44,885 nt of DNA from Bacillota bacterium (lineage in GTDB: Bacteria > Bacillota > Clostridia > Acetivibrionales > JAEZXR01), in contig JAEZXR010000080.1 of NCBI GenBank assembly GCA_023419605.1, positions 1-44,885 on the forward strand, in the 5' to 3' direction. The notes under the pieces are model-generated. The model had not been told where the DNA came from. It made no database searches and saw nothing but the letters and a program-made list of their open reading frames with translations. The position numbers and the translations under genes are program-made. This document shows positions 32,629-41,607 of the stretch, piece after piece; the first letter of the stretch is position 1, and every line of letters starts with the position of its first letter.

Positions 32629-34233
32629 TTATATTTTTGACCGGAGGTTTCTTCGCTTAAAACCAAACAATCCGATGCCTGTTAGCACAGCAACCAGACA
32701 CAGCTGTCCCAATAGGGCCGGAGCTGACAGCTCTGCTATTGGTATGGTGTAGTGGGCATAGGCAAAGGGAGATATTTGCATCACCGACCAATTTACAATC
32801 TTTCCTTCCCATGCAAACTCGACGAGAGCGAAGACAGCCCAAAAGCCCCAGCTTACCCCATTGACAATTCCAGGCAGCAGCCCATACAGTAATGCTGCAA
32901 TTCCTGCCATGATCCAAATGGCCGGTATTTTGGAAAGACACATCATCAGCACCTGTGGCAAAATGGTACCTACATCGCCCGCAGTGAATGCGTAAATTGA
33001 TCCTGCGGCAAGTCCCAAAGCCAGCATTAAGGCACCGGAGCTTACAATTGCCATGATTAAGTGGCTTGTCATCCACCTTGTCCGGCTGACCGGCTTTGCA
33101 AGCACCATTTCTGCTTTGCTTTCCGTTTCTTCCTTGTATAACCGCAGCACGGCTGTCATGGCATATAACGCCACAGCCAGTGCCAAAATATAGATCATAA
33201 TCCCCATAAAGGCATCGCGGTTTCCTACCCGTTGCATCCAATCCAGTCCACCCAGACTGCCCAGCAAATCACCTATACCTTGGGTTTCAGATATGCTTTG
33301 TACAATAGCGCCAATGGCTGCGCCAAACGCAATTATTCCGGCAGACCATCCTATGATTGAGCCCTTTTGAAGCCGCCAGGCCAGTGCCAGAGGACTACGA
33401 AGACCGGGGGCCGCTTGCGCCGGGCCGGGTCGCTCCGGAAGAATACCGGCACTCAGGTCCCTGCCAGTGGACAAGCGGTAGGCAGCCGCCGTTGGTATGG
33501 CAGACAAAACGATAAAATAGATCAGTACCCAGCCATGATTGCCGGCAAAGGGCTGGGTAAGCCGGTGCCAGGCCATTGGTGCAATCCACGCCCATCCAGT
33601 ATAACCGCCGCTGCCATTATTTAAAATGAGCAGCATTATTCCTGCACCGATGGCCGCAAAACCAATCCCTTTTGCGCTTCCCGCGTTTTCACGCAGCTGT
33701 GCACTTAAAGCGCCGACTCCTGAAAAAAAGATTCCTGCTGCCGCAATGGTCAAGCCAAACAGAAAAGCTCCGCCTGTCGGCTGTCCAACGCCCATAAGTC
33801 CGAGGGCAACCAAAAATCCTGCAACCAGATTTGCAGTACAGGTTAATAGCAAAGAGGCAGTCAGCGCAGCATGGCGGCCTGTTACATAGGCTCGAATCAG
33901 TTCACTGCGACCCGTTTCTTCCTCTGTCCGGGTATGCCGTACAACTGTAAGCAGGCTGGCAATTCCCAGAATCAGCACTGTTTGCCCGGTAGTGCGCCAA
34001 ACAACCACTCCCGCAACAGTGGATGACATAATAGGTCCCAGAATAGATGAAATCAGCGGATTCGAAGTAAGCTCGGTAATAAATTCCTGCAGATTCTGAT
34101 AAGCCATCGCACTGGCGGCTGTACTCATTGCAAGCAATACAGGCAGAAAAACCCAGATTGGCAGCAGAAAGCGGTCTCGGCGCAAAAATAGCCTGAAAAG
34201 TGTACCAGTCCCGGCGAAATTATCTCTTTTCAT
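32629..34233 (-). CDS. ABC-2 type permease, antibiotic-exporter family
   Basis: This 534-residue membrane protein has about 12 predicted helices, as in TnrB3-like exporters for polyketides and other antibiotics. The ATG at 34233 lies inside the end of the ATPase gene (14-bp overlap), with GGAGG before it. Its GC content is higher than that of its surroundings. With the ATPase next door it forms a drug- or metabolite-efflux pump controlled by the TetR gene upstream. The substrate is unknown. Confidence 0.82.
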   Translation of the reverse strand: MKRDNFAGTGTLFRLFLRRDRFLLPIWVFLPVLLAMSTAASAMAYQNLQEFITELTSNPLISSILGPIMSSTVAGVVVWRTTGQTVLILGIASLLTVVRHTRTEEETGRSELIRAYVTGRHAALTASLLLTCTANLVAGFLVALGLMGVGQPTGGAFLFGLTIAAAGIFFSGVGALSAQLRENAGSAKGIGFAAIGAGIMLLILNNGSGGYTGWAWIAPMAWHRLTQPFAGNHGWVLIYFIVLSAIPTAAAYRLSTGRDLSAGILPERPGPAQAAPGLRSPLALAWRLQKGSIIGWSAGIIAFGAAIGAIVQSISETQGIGDLLGSLGGLDWMQRVGNRDAFMGIMIYILALAVALYAMTAVLRLYKEETESKAEMVLAKPVSRTRWMTSHLIMAIVSSGALMLALGLAAGSIYAFTAGDVGTILPQVLMMCLSKIPAIWIMAGIAALLYGLLPGIVNGVSWGFWAVFALVEFAWEGKIVNWSVMQISPFAYAHYTIPIAELSAPALLGQLCLVAVLTGIGLFGFKRRNLRSKI

Positions 34234-35137
34234 CTTTTGCGCCTCCTTTTTTTTCGATATCTTCGCCATAATGGCGCATGAAAAGCTCCTCCAAAGCAGG
34301 AGGCTCTGCCGTCAAAGATTTTATACCCAGAGGAGCCAGTGTACGCATCACCTCTTCCATTGCACTTGAATCCACAGAAAAACGCCATTTTGTCCCCATA
34401 GAGGTAATATCATGGATGCCTGACAGTCTATGAAGATTTTCAATAGGAGCTGCTGTTTCAATGGTAACAGTAGTCCGGGTAAGGTGCCGTAAGTCTGAAA
34501 GTGTGCCGGATTCCGCAATTTTACCCTGCCTGATGATGCTGACACGGTCACATAGTGCTTCCACCTCAGCGAGGATATGACTTGATAGCAAAACGGTTTT
34601 ACCTTGCTGCTTTACTTCTTTCACACATTCCTGAAAAACCGATTCCATTAAGGGATCAAGTCCTGAGGTAGGCTCATCCAGGAGCAGAAGATCCGCTTCC
34701 GTTGCAAAAGCCGCGACAAGGGCGACCTTCTGTCGGTTTCCCTTTGAATAAGTGCGGCTTTTTTTTGTAGGATCAAGCTGAAAGCGCTCCAGCAGCTCTT
34801 TTCTTTTGGCTGAATTGACACCGCCATGGAGCCTGCCAAGAAGATCTATAACCTCTCCGCCGGACAAGTTAGGCCATAATGTAACATCTCCGGGAACATA
34901 AACCAAACGCCGATGCAGTTTAACAGTGTCCTTCCACGGATCTCCTCCCAGCACGGATACCTCACCTGAGCTTTTCTGCAATATCCCCAGCAGAATACGT
35001 ATGGTTGTGGACTTACCCGCACCATTAGGTCCTATAAATCCATGGACCTCTCCACTCTTGACTGATAGATCAATCCCTTGCAATGCCTGGGTCTTACCAA
35101 AAGACTTGGTAAGCTTTTGAATATTAATTACATTCAT
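34220..35137 (-). CDS. ABC transporter ATPase (drug-exporter type)
   Basis: This 305-residue ATPase has Walker A GPNGAGKSTT, the Q-loop, Walker B LLLLDEPTSGLD, an H-loop in SSHILAEVEALCDR and a signature region YSKGNRQKVAL. A C-terminal extension of about 80 residues (RTTVTIETAAPIENLH onward) follows, as in DrrA/CcmA-type exporters. The ATG at 35137 is chosen because GGAGGTG lies before it. The palindrome at 35156-35174 lies just upstream of its start. It works with the overlapping permease gene. Confidence 0.9.
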   Translation of the reverse strand: MNVINIQKLTKSFGKTQALQGIDLSVKSGEVHGFIGPNGAGKSTTIRILLGILQKSSGEVSVLGGDPWKDTVKLHRRLVYVPGDVTLWPNLSGGEVIDLLGRLHGGVNSAKRKELLERFQLDPTKKSRTYSKGNRQKVALVAAFATEADLLLLDEPTSGLDPLMESVFQECVKEVKQQGKTVLLSSHILAEVEALCDRVSIIRQGKIAESGTLSDLRHLTRTTVTIETAAPIENLHRLSGIHDITSMGTKWRFSVDSSAMEEVMRTLAPLGIKSLTAEPPALEELFMRHYGEDIEKKGGAKDEKR

Positions 35138-35155
35138 ATAAAACACCTCCATGTT

Positions 35156-35174
35156 TTATTTACCGGTAAGTAAA
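35156..35174. promoter_or_regulatory. TetR operator 1, in front of the ABC exporter
   Basis: TTATTTACCGGTAAGTAAA is a near-perfect palindrome centred on ACCGGT. Read on the minus strand it differs at one base from the site at 35908-35926. It lies between the TetR stop and the ATPase start. Confidence 0.7.
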
Positions 35175-35211
35175 TTTTACAGAAAATTTTTTACCAACCT
35201 TTAAAAGATAG

Positions 35212-35895
35212 TCAGTTATTAACCCATTGACGTCCGTATATTTTCTTAAACTTGTCTATAAATACAGCCTTCAATTCATCCTCCGTCATTTCATAATGCT
35301 CCTTCCAGCTGTCGAAGTACACAACAAAATTAACAATGGGCATAAGTCCCATGAAGAATTTTTCTACAAGAGCTGCCTTATCAATATTAAGCTGAATTCC
35401 TTTCTCTTTAAAAACTGCAGTAAGGCTTCTCTCATTGAGCAAATCAGAAATTCGAAATAACAAATCGCTATGATTACCTTTTTTTAATGATTCCATTGCC
35501 ATGATTTTAAAAATCCGGCGTCTATCCCAAAAAAAATCCAAGGATTTACGGACAGAGATTTCCAGATAGCGATCCATCTCCGCCTCCGTCATATTTATAA
35601 GCTTTAACCTGTCCTGATCGGCTTTTAATTGTTGATCGTCAATCATTTTAAACTTTTCATTTTGAATGACATTCAGTGCAATCGCTTCCATTTGCTTCAG
35701 AAGGGTATCCGTCATATAATTTAAGAGCCCCTCTTTACTTTTGAAGTAATAATATATCAGCGGCTTGTTGACACCTGCTTTTTCAGTAATTTCGTTTACA
35801 CTGGTGCCGTCAAAGCCTTTTTCTGAAAAAAGCTCCTCCGCTGCTTTGAGTATACTGTCTTTTGTTTCGTTGTTATCATCAGAGAAATTGATCAA
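35212..35895 (-). CDS. TetR-family regulator of the ABC exporter
   Basis: This 227-residue regulator has a canonical TetR helix-turn-helix (about residues 12-58: ILKAAEELFSEKGFDGTSVN, then EITEKAGVNKPLIYYYFKSK). A long helical ligand domain follows. It lies directly upstream of the ABC exporter operon on the same strand. Near-identical palindromes precede both transcription units, so it very likely represses itself and the exporter until a drug or metabolite binds. Confidence 0.9.
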   Translation of the reverse strand: MINFSDDNNETKDSILKAAEELFSEKGFDGTSVNEITEKAGVNKPLIYYYFKSKEGLLNYMTDTLLKQMEAIALNVIQNEKFKMIDDQQLKADQDRLKLINMTEAEMDRYLEISVRKSLDFFWDRRRIFKIMAMESLKKGNHSDLLFRISDLLNERSLTAVFKEKGIQLNIDKAALVEKFFMGLMPIVNFVVYFDSWKEHYEMTEDELKAVFIDKFKKIYGRQWVNN

Positions 35896-35907
35896 AACAC
35901 GCCCTCC

Positions 35908-35926
35908 TTTACCTACCGGTAAATAA
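35908..35926. promoter_or_regulatory. TetR operator 2, in front of the regulator
   Basis: TTTACCTACCGGTAAATAA lies 13 bp upstream of the TetR start codon. It matches operator 1 (inverted) at 18 of 19 bases. Its position overlapping the ribosome-site and promoter area fits autorepression. Confidence 0.7.
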
Positions 35927-36586
35927 ATTATATCTTCCTAATCTTAATTTGTCAATGCTCTATACAGAAAGAGTAAACTTGATACTTGATTTTTCAATAA
36001 TGCTTATAATTGTGCTGTCCATTTCATTGCGAAATAGTCTACATACTATCTTGAAAATTTAACCAATTTGAGGAGGTACTATAAAAGTAACAGCATCATA
36101 AAATGATGTTATAAGAAAAAGTATAAAAAGGTTGTGCCAACAAATGTTCCCACAATATAACCGAAATTGCGTAAACAACCCCAAAGTTTGGGTACAAGGT
36201 GATACTCTCTGTCTAAAGTCCTCTTGTTCTGTGCCGCACGGTGTCAGGCACCGTTCTCAGAACAATCTCCACAGATAACATCAAATAAATCCAGAAACAC
36301 TTATCCACCAAGCATTTCTGAATTTATTCTTAAGTTCATGTATAATACATTTACATCCTTCACGTACTAATAATAGATTTTTTATATATTCTAAGGGGAC
36401 AGTTCTCAACTTTCAGTCTTTCAACAGCCCGAGACGAAAAAGCAAAAAAGCTTATGTAAAACCCGAACGCTCAGGTTTCACACAAGCTTTTTCATAATTA
36501 CTTAAGGTAAATTGTCCCGTAATTCCTAAGATTCCCACGCAAACAAAGCCCTCTCACGGAGGGTAAGGAAGGTTGTTTGTTACTGA
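35927..36586. other. Gap with REP-like palindromes before the transposase
   Basis: No gene is supportable in this 660-bp gap. It holds a short palindrome ACGGTGTCAGGCACCGT (near 36239-36255), phrases such as GGGGACAGTTCTCAAC and GTTCTCAGAAC that recur in REP-type repeats, and a hairpin at 36445-36492 that probably ends the transposase transcript. A GAGGAGGT at 36070-36077 on the plus strand is not followed by a real frame. Confidence 0.45.
36445..36492 (-). terminator. Hairpin downstream of the REP-type transposase
   Basis: AAAAAGCTTATGTAAAACC pairs with GGTTTCACACAAGCTTTTT (17 of 19 positions plus G-U pairs) about 95 bp after the transposase stop codon, with an A/T run at its base. It may be a terminator or one end of a REP-type unit. 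Confidence 0.45.
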
Positions 36587-37513
36587 CTACACTTTACCGC
36601 CCACTAATGCATCAAACACCCCACTATAAAGCGTATCCTTTCCACTCAGCAGGCTATACCCCCTATTGCAAAGACGTGAGCAACCGGACATGGTAATATT
36701 GTACAGGTTACTGCAGATTTCCTTGTACCCAAGTCCACAAAGCACTCTAAGTACATAAGCGGTGAAAGCCCGGAAATCATGCAGATTTCTACGTCCTTTT
36801 ACTGCTATACCCACCTTTTCCGTAATCAGAAGTTTGCCGGAGATAAAGGAAATAACCTTCGAGGGCGGCAGATCCCTCACCATCACCTTCCTCCCGCTGA
36901 TGTACTCATTCTCTACTGCGGAAGCCAGTGTTTTCTTCAGCTTTCCAAAACTTCCGACATCCCTTTGGTGGCTTACAAACCCGAAGTATTTCTCTGCAAA
37001 CTTTTCTTCATCGATCGTAAATAGCGCTCTAATAAAGCTCTTGTCCACCAGTTGCAGCAGGTCCTTCCGGATCCCGAGGTATATTCCGTAGGAAGAGTAT
37101 TTGTACTCCTCTTCTCTGCCGGAAAAGCCTTCGACGTCCTGGGGGTTGTTATGTATGTATGCCGAGACCGTAAGATTATACTCCTCCGTGTTAAGAATCC
37201 TGCTTTCAAACCGGCCTTGAAACACATGTCCATGCCGGTTATACTTTTTATTGTAGTACCGCACATAGGCCGTATTCGTACAGTGCATGAACCTGGATAC
37301 GTCAAACCCTTTCGGGTCCAGGTGCAGGTGGAGGTGATTGTCCATCAGACAATACCCATAAATGCTGCATTTAAATTTATCTGTGTAACGCTTTAGCAAT
37401 CCGAGGTAGTAATCCTTGTCCGCATCCTCCCGGAAAAGCAGGAACTCAGATACGCTGCGGCACATGACGTGGAAAATCGCTTCTTCATGCTTTTGCCGTG
37501 CTTTTCTTGGCAT
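36587..37513 (-). CDS. REP-associated tyrosine transposase (Y1 family)
   Basis: This 308-residue HUH endonuclease of the IS200-like Y1 superfamily, RAYT type, has the metal-binding HLHLHL motif (His60 onward in CLMDNHLHLHLDP) and the catalytic Tyr119 in SAYIHNNP. A C-terminal helical part of about 150 residues, longer than in IS200 itself, is typical of REP-associated proteins. GGGGAG lies 8 nt before the ATG at 37513. Such proteins handle short palindromes of the kind seen downstream at 36239. The gene is intact. Confidence 0.82.
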   Translation of the reverse strand: MPRKARQKHEEAIFHVMCRSVSEFLLFREDADKDYYLGLLKRYTDKFKCSIYGYCLMDNHLHLHLDPKGFDVSRFMHCTNTAYVRYYNKKYNRHGHVFQGRFESRILNTEEYNLTVSAYIHNNPQDVEGFSGREEEYKYSSYGIYLGIRKDLLQLVDKSFIRALFTIDEEKFAEKYFGFVSHQRDVGSFGKLKKTLASAVENEYISGRKVMVRDLPPSKVISFISGKLLITEKVGIAVKGRRNLHDFRAFTAYVLRVLCGLGYKEICSNLYNITMSGCSRLCNRGYSLLSGKDTLYSGVFDALVGGKV

Positions 37514-37924
37514 GTCCTTCACTCCCCTAACCCTGTTTTCTATATTTTAACACAGAACATATGTTCGGTAAAGTAGTTTTTGATTTTTTGTTTCGTTGTT
37601 GAGAAATGTCCCCCTGGAATAATCGTGAATCGGATGGATATGTCTAATAGCGATAACTGATACAGAAAACATATCTTCAATCAAGCCTTCTAAAGCCATT
37701 GAATCCTCACACAAATATGGGCTTTTGCAGTAATGCTCACTGCCTTTGCCAATGATAGGGCAAGAGGAGTTGGACCACCTATCCGAACCATATCCATAAG
37801 AACTTTTCCATAAAAAAATTACCAAGACTTCACTTCAACATCTTGGCAATTCAGAAGTTATATAAATCACTGATAGAATAGAACACAAAAAATTCTTTTC
37901 ATATTTTACTTGCAAAATTTTAAC
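37514..37924. other. Gap with no supportable gene
   Basis: About 410 bp lie between the transposase start and the peptide gene. A minus-strand frame (37547-37825) contains GSEHYCKSPYLCEDSMALEG and reads somewhat like protein, but it lacks a ribosome site and ends in the transposase leader. I treat it as a possible degraded gene of unknown origin. Confidence 0.35.
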
Positions 37925-38104
37925 TTAAGGGTTAACAACTAAAGTACCGGAATTGTAACAATTGCAAAGCCAATTACACCCACACCAACCATTACAGCCA
38001 CAAGCCCCTTGATAACACTCACATGTGTAAAGTATTGGACACTCACCCAAAGGGTCGCAAATAGCAACATTTGGAGTAATACTTCCATTCATCATTATAT
38101 CCAT
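37925..38104 (-). CDS. Cys-rich RiPP-like precursor peptide 1
   Basis: This 59-residue peptide has ten Cys residues at positions 16, 22, 28, 30, 35, 37, 41, 43, 47 and 49, many as CxC pairs (TCECYQGACGC, WCGCNWLCNC). It has a short leader-like start, MDIMMNGSITPN. AAGGAGGTGAAG precedes the ATG. Cys spacing and the start (acidic residue, Ile, then Gly-Ser) match the two peptides encoded at 44017-44199 and 44314-44508. It lies 1.6 kb downstream of the ABC exporter gene on the same strand, cut off from it by an IS110 fragment. It is probably a substrate of the radical SAM maturase at 41608. It is not long enough to appear in usual gene lists. Function (bacteriocin, metal binding or signalling) is not known. 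Confidence 0.75.
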   Translation of the reverse strand: MDIMMNGSITPNVAICDPLGECPILYTCECYQGACGCNGWCGCNWLCNCYNSGTLVVNP

Positions 38105-38289
38105 AAATTCTTCACCTCCTTGTACAATTATTCTTGTATTAAATCAGTGACTTAAGCCACTGTTCGACCCTTTAAATTCACGGTTAACCATAACCGGTAA
38201 AACTTCATACTTTTCTAAACATCAAGCACATCATCTGCTTCACATCTTAGCCAATTTGCCAGTACCTGTTGGTCTGAACCTTAAAAATC
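38105..38289. other. Upstream region of precursor peptide 1
   Basis: About 180 bp lie between the peptide gene and the IS110 left part. They contain a near-perfect palindrome, CAGTGACTTAAGCCACTG (38145-38162), which could be an operator or stem, followed by AT-rich DNA. The promoter of peptide gene 1 is presumably here. Confidence 0.4.
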
Positions 38290-38500
38290 ATGTATAATGG
38301 CTTCCGGACTTGGAAGGTGTGTGGTTCACCTCCTGGGACGGACCCTTTCGGGCCGATTACCCGTGAGAAAGAGTATTTATCCATTCCGGTGAGTCTATAA
38401 TGATTTGGCTGGTTCCTCGTGTCACATGCAAGGTTGTTTGCTTACATGGGAAGGAATGGACGCTTTTGAGTCTAATTATCATATAAAGGAGACAGATTGA
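38290..38500 (+). ncRNA. IS110 left non-coding region, candidate bridge RNA
   Basis: A structured stretch with several short stems lies directly upstream of the IS110 recombinase gene (for example GGACCC-TTTC-GGGCC near 38341). In IS110 elements this position encodes the bridge RNA that pairs with donor and target DNA. The claim rests on position and structure only; loops were not aligned to a known bridge RNA. Confidence 0.45.
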
Positions 38501-38501
38501 A

Positions 38502-39407
38502 ATGAACTTAAGACCCATCGCAGGAATTGATATTGGCAAGTACTTCAGTGAGATGGCTGTTCTATCACCATCCAATGAAGTTGTTGCCCGTCTGAAGATT
38601 CATCATGATTCCAATGCTGACGTAGAAAGAGCCGTTGGTTTGCTGAATAAAACAGAAAAGGACTTTGCTTCCAGGCCTTTCGTTGTCATGGAATCTACCG
38701 GGCACTATCACAAAATCCTTTTCCTCTCACTGTGTAAAGCTGGATTTGAGGTTTCCGTTACGAACCCCATCCAAACTGATTCTATCAAAAATATCGGTAT
38801 CAGGAAAGTGAAAAGTGATAAAGTCGATGCTCGCAAGATTGCCCTGCTCTACAGATTTCAGGAACTCAGGGTTACCAATATCCCTGATGAGGATATTGAG
38901 TGCCTTAGGAATCTTTGCCGCCAATATTACAAGCTCAGTGATGAGCTTACTGCCTACAAGAATAGGCTTACTGGCATCGTCGACCAGCTTATGCTTTCCT
39001 TTAAGGATGTATTCTCCACTATATTCTCTAAGACTGCTATAGCTGTTCTGGAGGAGTATTCCACTCCTGCTCATATACTTGAAGCGAGCAGAAATAAGAT
39101 AATTTCCGTTATACAGAAAAATTCCCGAAAAAGCCTTTTATGGTCGACTGCCGAGTATGATCTTCTCATTTCCAAGGCCAGAGATTTCGCACCTTTAAGT
39201 ATTCGCAATTCATCAAACATTGCCATGATGGGTGTTTACATCTCCATGATCAAAATCTTGGAGGAAAATCTAGAGAAAGTCCTCAAAGCCTTCCGTATGC
39301 TAATCTCTCAGGATAATGTTCAGTTTTCAATGTTCAGTTACTATTTCAGGCCAGCTACATTATGTCTACTTATCATAGATGGTCTTTTTGTTATGCCTTT
39401 CTTGTGA
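38502..39407 (+). pseudogene. IS110-family transposase, C-terminally truncated
   Basis: This frame has 301 codons against about 400 for the family. The N-terminal RuvC-like DEDD domain is intact, with Asp10 in AGIDIGKYFSEMAV, the Glu in VVMESTGHYHK and the Asp in KSDKVDARKIA. After about residue 265 the protein loses family resemblance, and the Tnp_20 domain with the catalytic Ser is missing. An AAAGGAG site precedes the ATG. It is therefore almost certainly inactive, through an internal deletion or frameshift. It sits between precursor peptide gene 1 and the exporter gene. Confidence 0.78.
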
Positions 39408-39714
39408 GTCAGGGTTTCCAAATTCTTTTGAACTTTTTATCACAAACTCTTGACTTTAATTAGCTGGTCTTTCATATAATGTACATTCTTGGAAAATCCA
39501 AGTCCTTTATTTATCTGACTTTTAAACTTACTTTTTTATACCGTATTTTCAAATCTACAACAATTAGTACTAAAATCCCAATCTGAAATCTCAATAAATA
39601 TCATAACAGGCATAAGTTTACATTGATAAACTATTAAAAAAGCGTATGAATTTTGTTCCGTAAATGCTGCTTTAGGCCACTTATGTTACAACATTATATA
39701 CAAAATTGCTAAGT
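39408..39714. other. AT-rich gap after the IS110 remnant
   Basis: Just over 300 bp with no supportable gene. It may contain the remaining right end of the IS110 element. No Cys-rich small frame was found on either strand. Confidence 0.4.
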
Positions 39715-41331
39715 TTATAGTTGTATTACGTTATCTACAATATCCATTATTTTATTATTATGACTAACTACTATGATTATTTTTGATTCTTTTATGTCAC
39801 TTAACTTTTCTTTTAGAACTTGAATCGAATTTGTATCTAATGCTGAAATTGGTTCATCTAAAATTAATATTTCTGGATTTTTAAGCAAAGACTTAATGAT
39901 CGATATTTTCTGTTTCTCACCACCAGAAATATTTGAATTATTTTCTGAAACCATGATATTACCATTGATTTTTGAACTCAGTAAATCTTTAATTTTAAAT
40001 TTTTCACATAACTCTTCATAGTAAACATTATCATATTTATCAATACCAAATGTAATATTATTACTTATTGAATCTTGTAACAATAATGGCTCCTGTTCAA
40101 CAAAGGAAATTAAATTCTTTCTGATAAAATACATATCTAAGTCTTTAATATTGTATTCGTCATAAAAAATATGCCCCTCATATGAGTATCTTAGGCCTGC
40201 GATCAAATCAATTAGCGTACTTTTACCTATTCCATTACTACCTACTATTCCGTAAATATTGCCTTTAGTAAGCTCATAACTGAAATCTTTAATAATTTCA
40301 TTATCATTAGAATAAGAAAAATTTAGTTTTGATATTTTAATTTTATTAATTTGGTTTATCCTTTTAACACCATTTATATCCTTAGGAATATTCAGAATTT
40401 CATTTATTCTATTCCAGCACACCAAATTTTCTTGCCAGTATTGCCCGAATTTGAGATAAAAACCAGTGGTATCTAGTAACATCAACAAGTAAGAATTAAT
40501 CATTGTAAAGTTTCCGACAGTCATTTTACCATTTAAAATTTCATATCCACCATACGCAATTAAAAATGTTGTACATAAAGATCGAAATATTTTAAGAAAA
40601 TTATTGTATAAGAAAGTGGTTTTAGTGCTTTTCAAAGTACTTTTGAAAACAAATTCAAATTTTTCATCCATTCTTTTACCAAATTCATCAAACCATACAT
40701 TAATTTTGATTTGTTTTACTACTTTGAACTGTTCATTCATTCTAGCAAAAAATTTATTTTGATTTTCCTTTAACTCCAGTGAGTTATTATATAATTTAGG
40801 TTTAAATACATAGTAACATATTATATATGAGGGGATTATTATTAACAAAATTACTAGTACACCAAAATTAATTCTGCCTATAACAACCACTAATCCAATC
40901 ACTGTAAAAATATTAACTAAAAATCCAAATATATTATCATAGACAAAATTTACAATTTGATTAGAGTCTTGATTTATTCTTTGGTTTAAATATGTACTAT
41001 CTACTTTATCAAAAAATTCAAGTGGCAAATGTTTTACATATTCTATTAATCTATAATTAATATTATAGACAATACGAGTTTTAAAATTAACTGCTAACAT
41101 TGTTACTATATAAGTTATAATAACATCTAAAACTGAAAAAGTAACAATAATCAAAACAAATCTTATTATGACTTGTAGTGTTTTTGTATATACTAATCCG
41201 TCAATAAACTGCCCCATTAAATACGGCATACTAATTGAAATCACCCAAGCAAAAATACATAATAAAAAATATACTACTATTTTGGCTACATATCCTTTAG
41301 AATTATTATAAACAAATTTTAAATTTTCCAT
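39715..41331 (-). CDS. ABC exporter (TM-ATPase fusion) of the Cys-rich peptide locus
   Basis: This 538-residue half-transporter has about six membrane helices (residues 1-290) and an ATPase domain: Walker A GSNGIGKST, signature NISGGEKQKIS and Walker B ILILDEPISALD. It lacks an N-terminal peptidase domain. The very AT-rich codon use (ATA, AAT, TTA) matches the maturase gene upstream and differs from the ABC genes elsewhere in the window. The small gene upstream ends one base before its ATG. It is the likely exporter of the modified peptides. Confidence 0.87.
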   Translation of the reverse strand: MENLKFVYNNSKGYVAKIVVYFLLCIFAWVISISMPYLMGQFIDGLVYTKTLQVIIRFVLIIVTFSVLDVIITYIVTMLAVNFKTRIVYNINYRLIEYVKHLPLEFFDKVDSTYLNQRINQDSNQIVNFVYDNIFGFLVNIFTVIGLVVVIGRINFGVLVILLIIIPSYIICYYVFKPKLYNNSLELKENQNKFFARMNEQFKVVKQIKINVWFDEFGKRMDEKFEFVFKSTLKSTKTTFLYNNFLKIFRSLCTTFLIAYGGYEILNGKMTVGNFTMINSYLLMLLDTTGFYLKFGQYWQENLVCWNRINEILNIPKDINGVKRINQINKIKISKLNFSYSNDNEIIKDFSYELTKGNIYGIVGSNGIGKSTLIDLIAGLRYSYEGHIFYDEYNIKDLDMYFIRKNLISFVEQEPLLLQDSISNNITFGIDKYDNVYYEELCEKFKIKDLLSSKINGNIMVSENNSNISGGEKQKISIIKSLLKNPEILILDEPISALDTNSIQVLKEKLSDIKESKIIIVVSHNNKIMDIVDNVIQL

Positions 41332-41332
41332 A

Positions 41333-41458
41333 TTATTTCCTTACCTTGTTAATGTTTTTATTAAAAAACTCATTCAACGAATAAAAAAGTCGTTCAAAAT
41401 ACCTATTACCCTCGTGTATTTTTACACAACTATCTGCATCGCAGTATTTGTGCTTCAT
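41333..41458 (-). CDS. 41-residue small protein between maturase and exporter
   Basis: This short gene has a good ribosome site (GGAGGATAA directly before the ATG). Its stop lies one base before the exporter ATG, so the two are probably translationally coupled. The product starts MKHKYCDADSCVKIHEGNRY, with two Cys, and continues with a basic, aromatic helix (FERLFYSLNEFFNKNINK). It does not share the CxC pattern of the precursors. It may be a small accessory, immunity or recognition protein, or just a leader frame for the exporter. I do not recognise a family. Confidence 0.55.
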   Translation of the reverse strand: MKHKYCDADSCVKIHEGNRYFERLFYSLNEFFNKNINKVRK

Positions 41459-41607
41459 TTATCCTCCGACCTGGCAGGATTGATACTACCATTGTATTAC
41501 TTTATGTGTTATTTGAACGACTTAATTATTACGATCAGGTTACAGTGCATTAATGCGTTTCCCAAGGTATGATATTTAATAGCTTTTTTATAATTCAATA
41601 ATTGTAA

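Noticed and set aside
37547..37825. 92-codon minus-strand frame with two Cys
   Set aside because: No ribosome site, no family resemblance, and it runs into the leader of the transposase gene. Kept only as a possible degraded gene.
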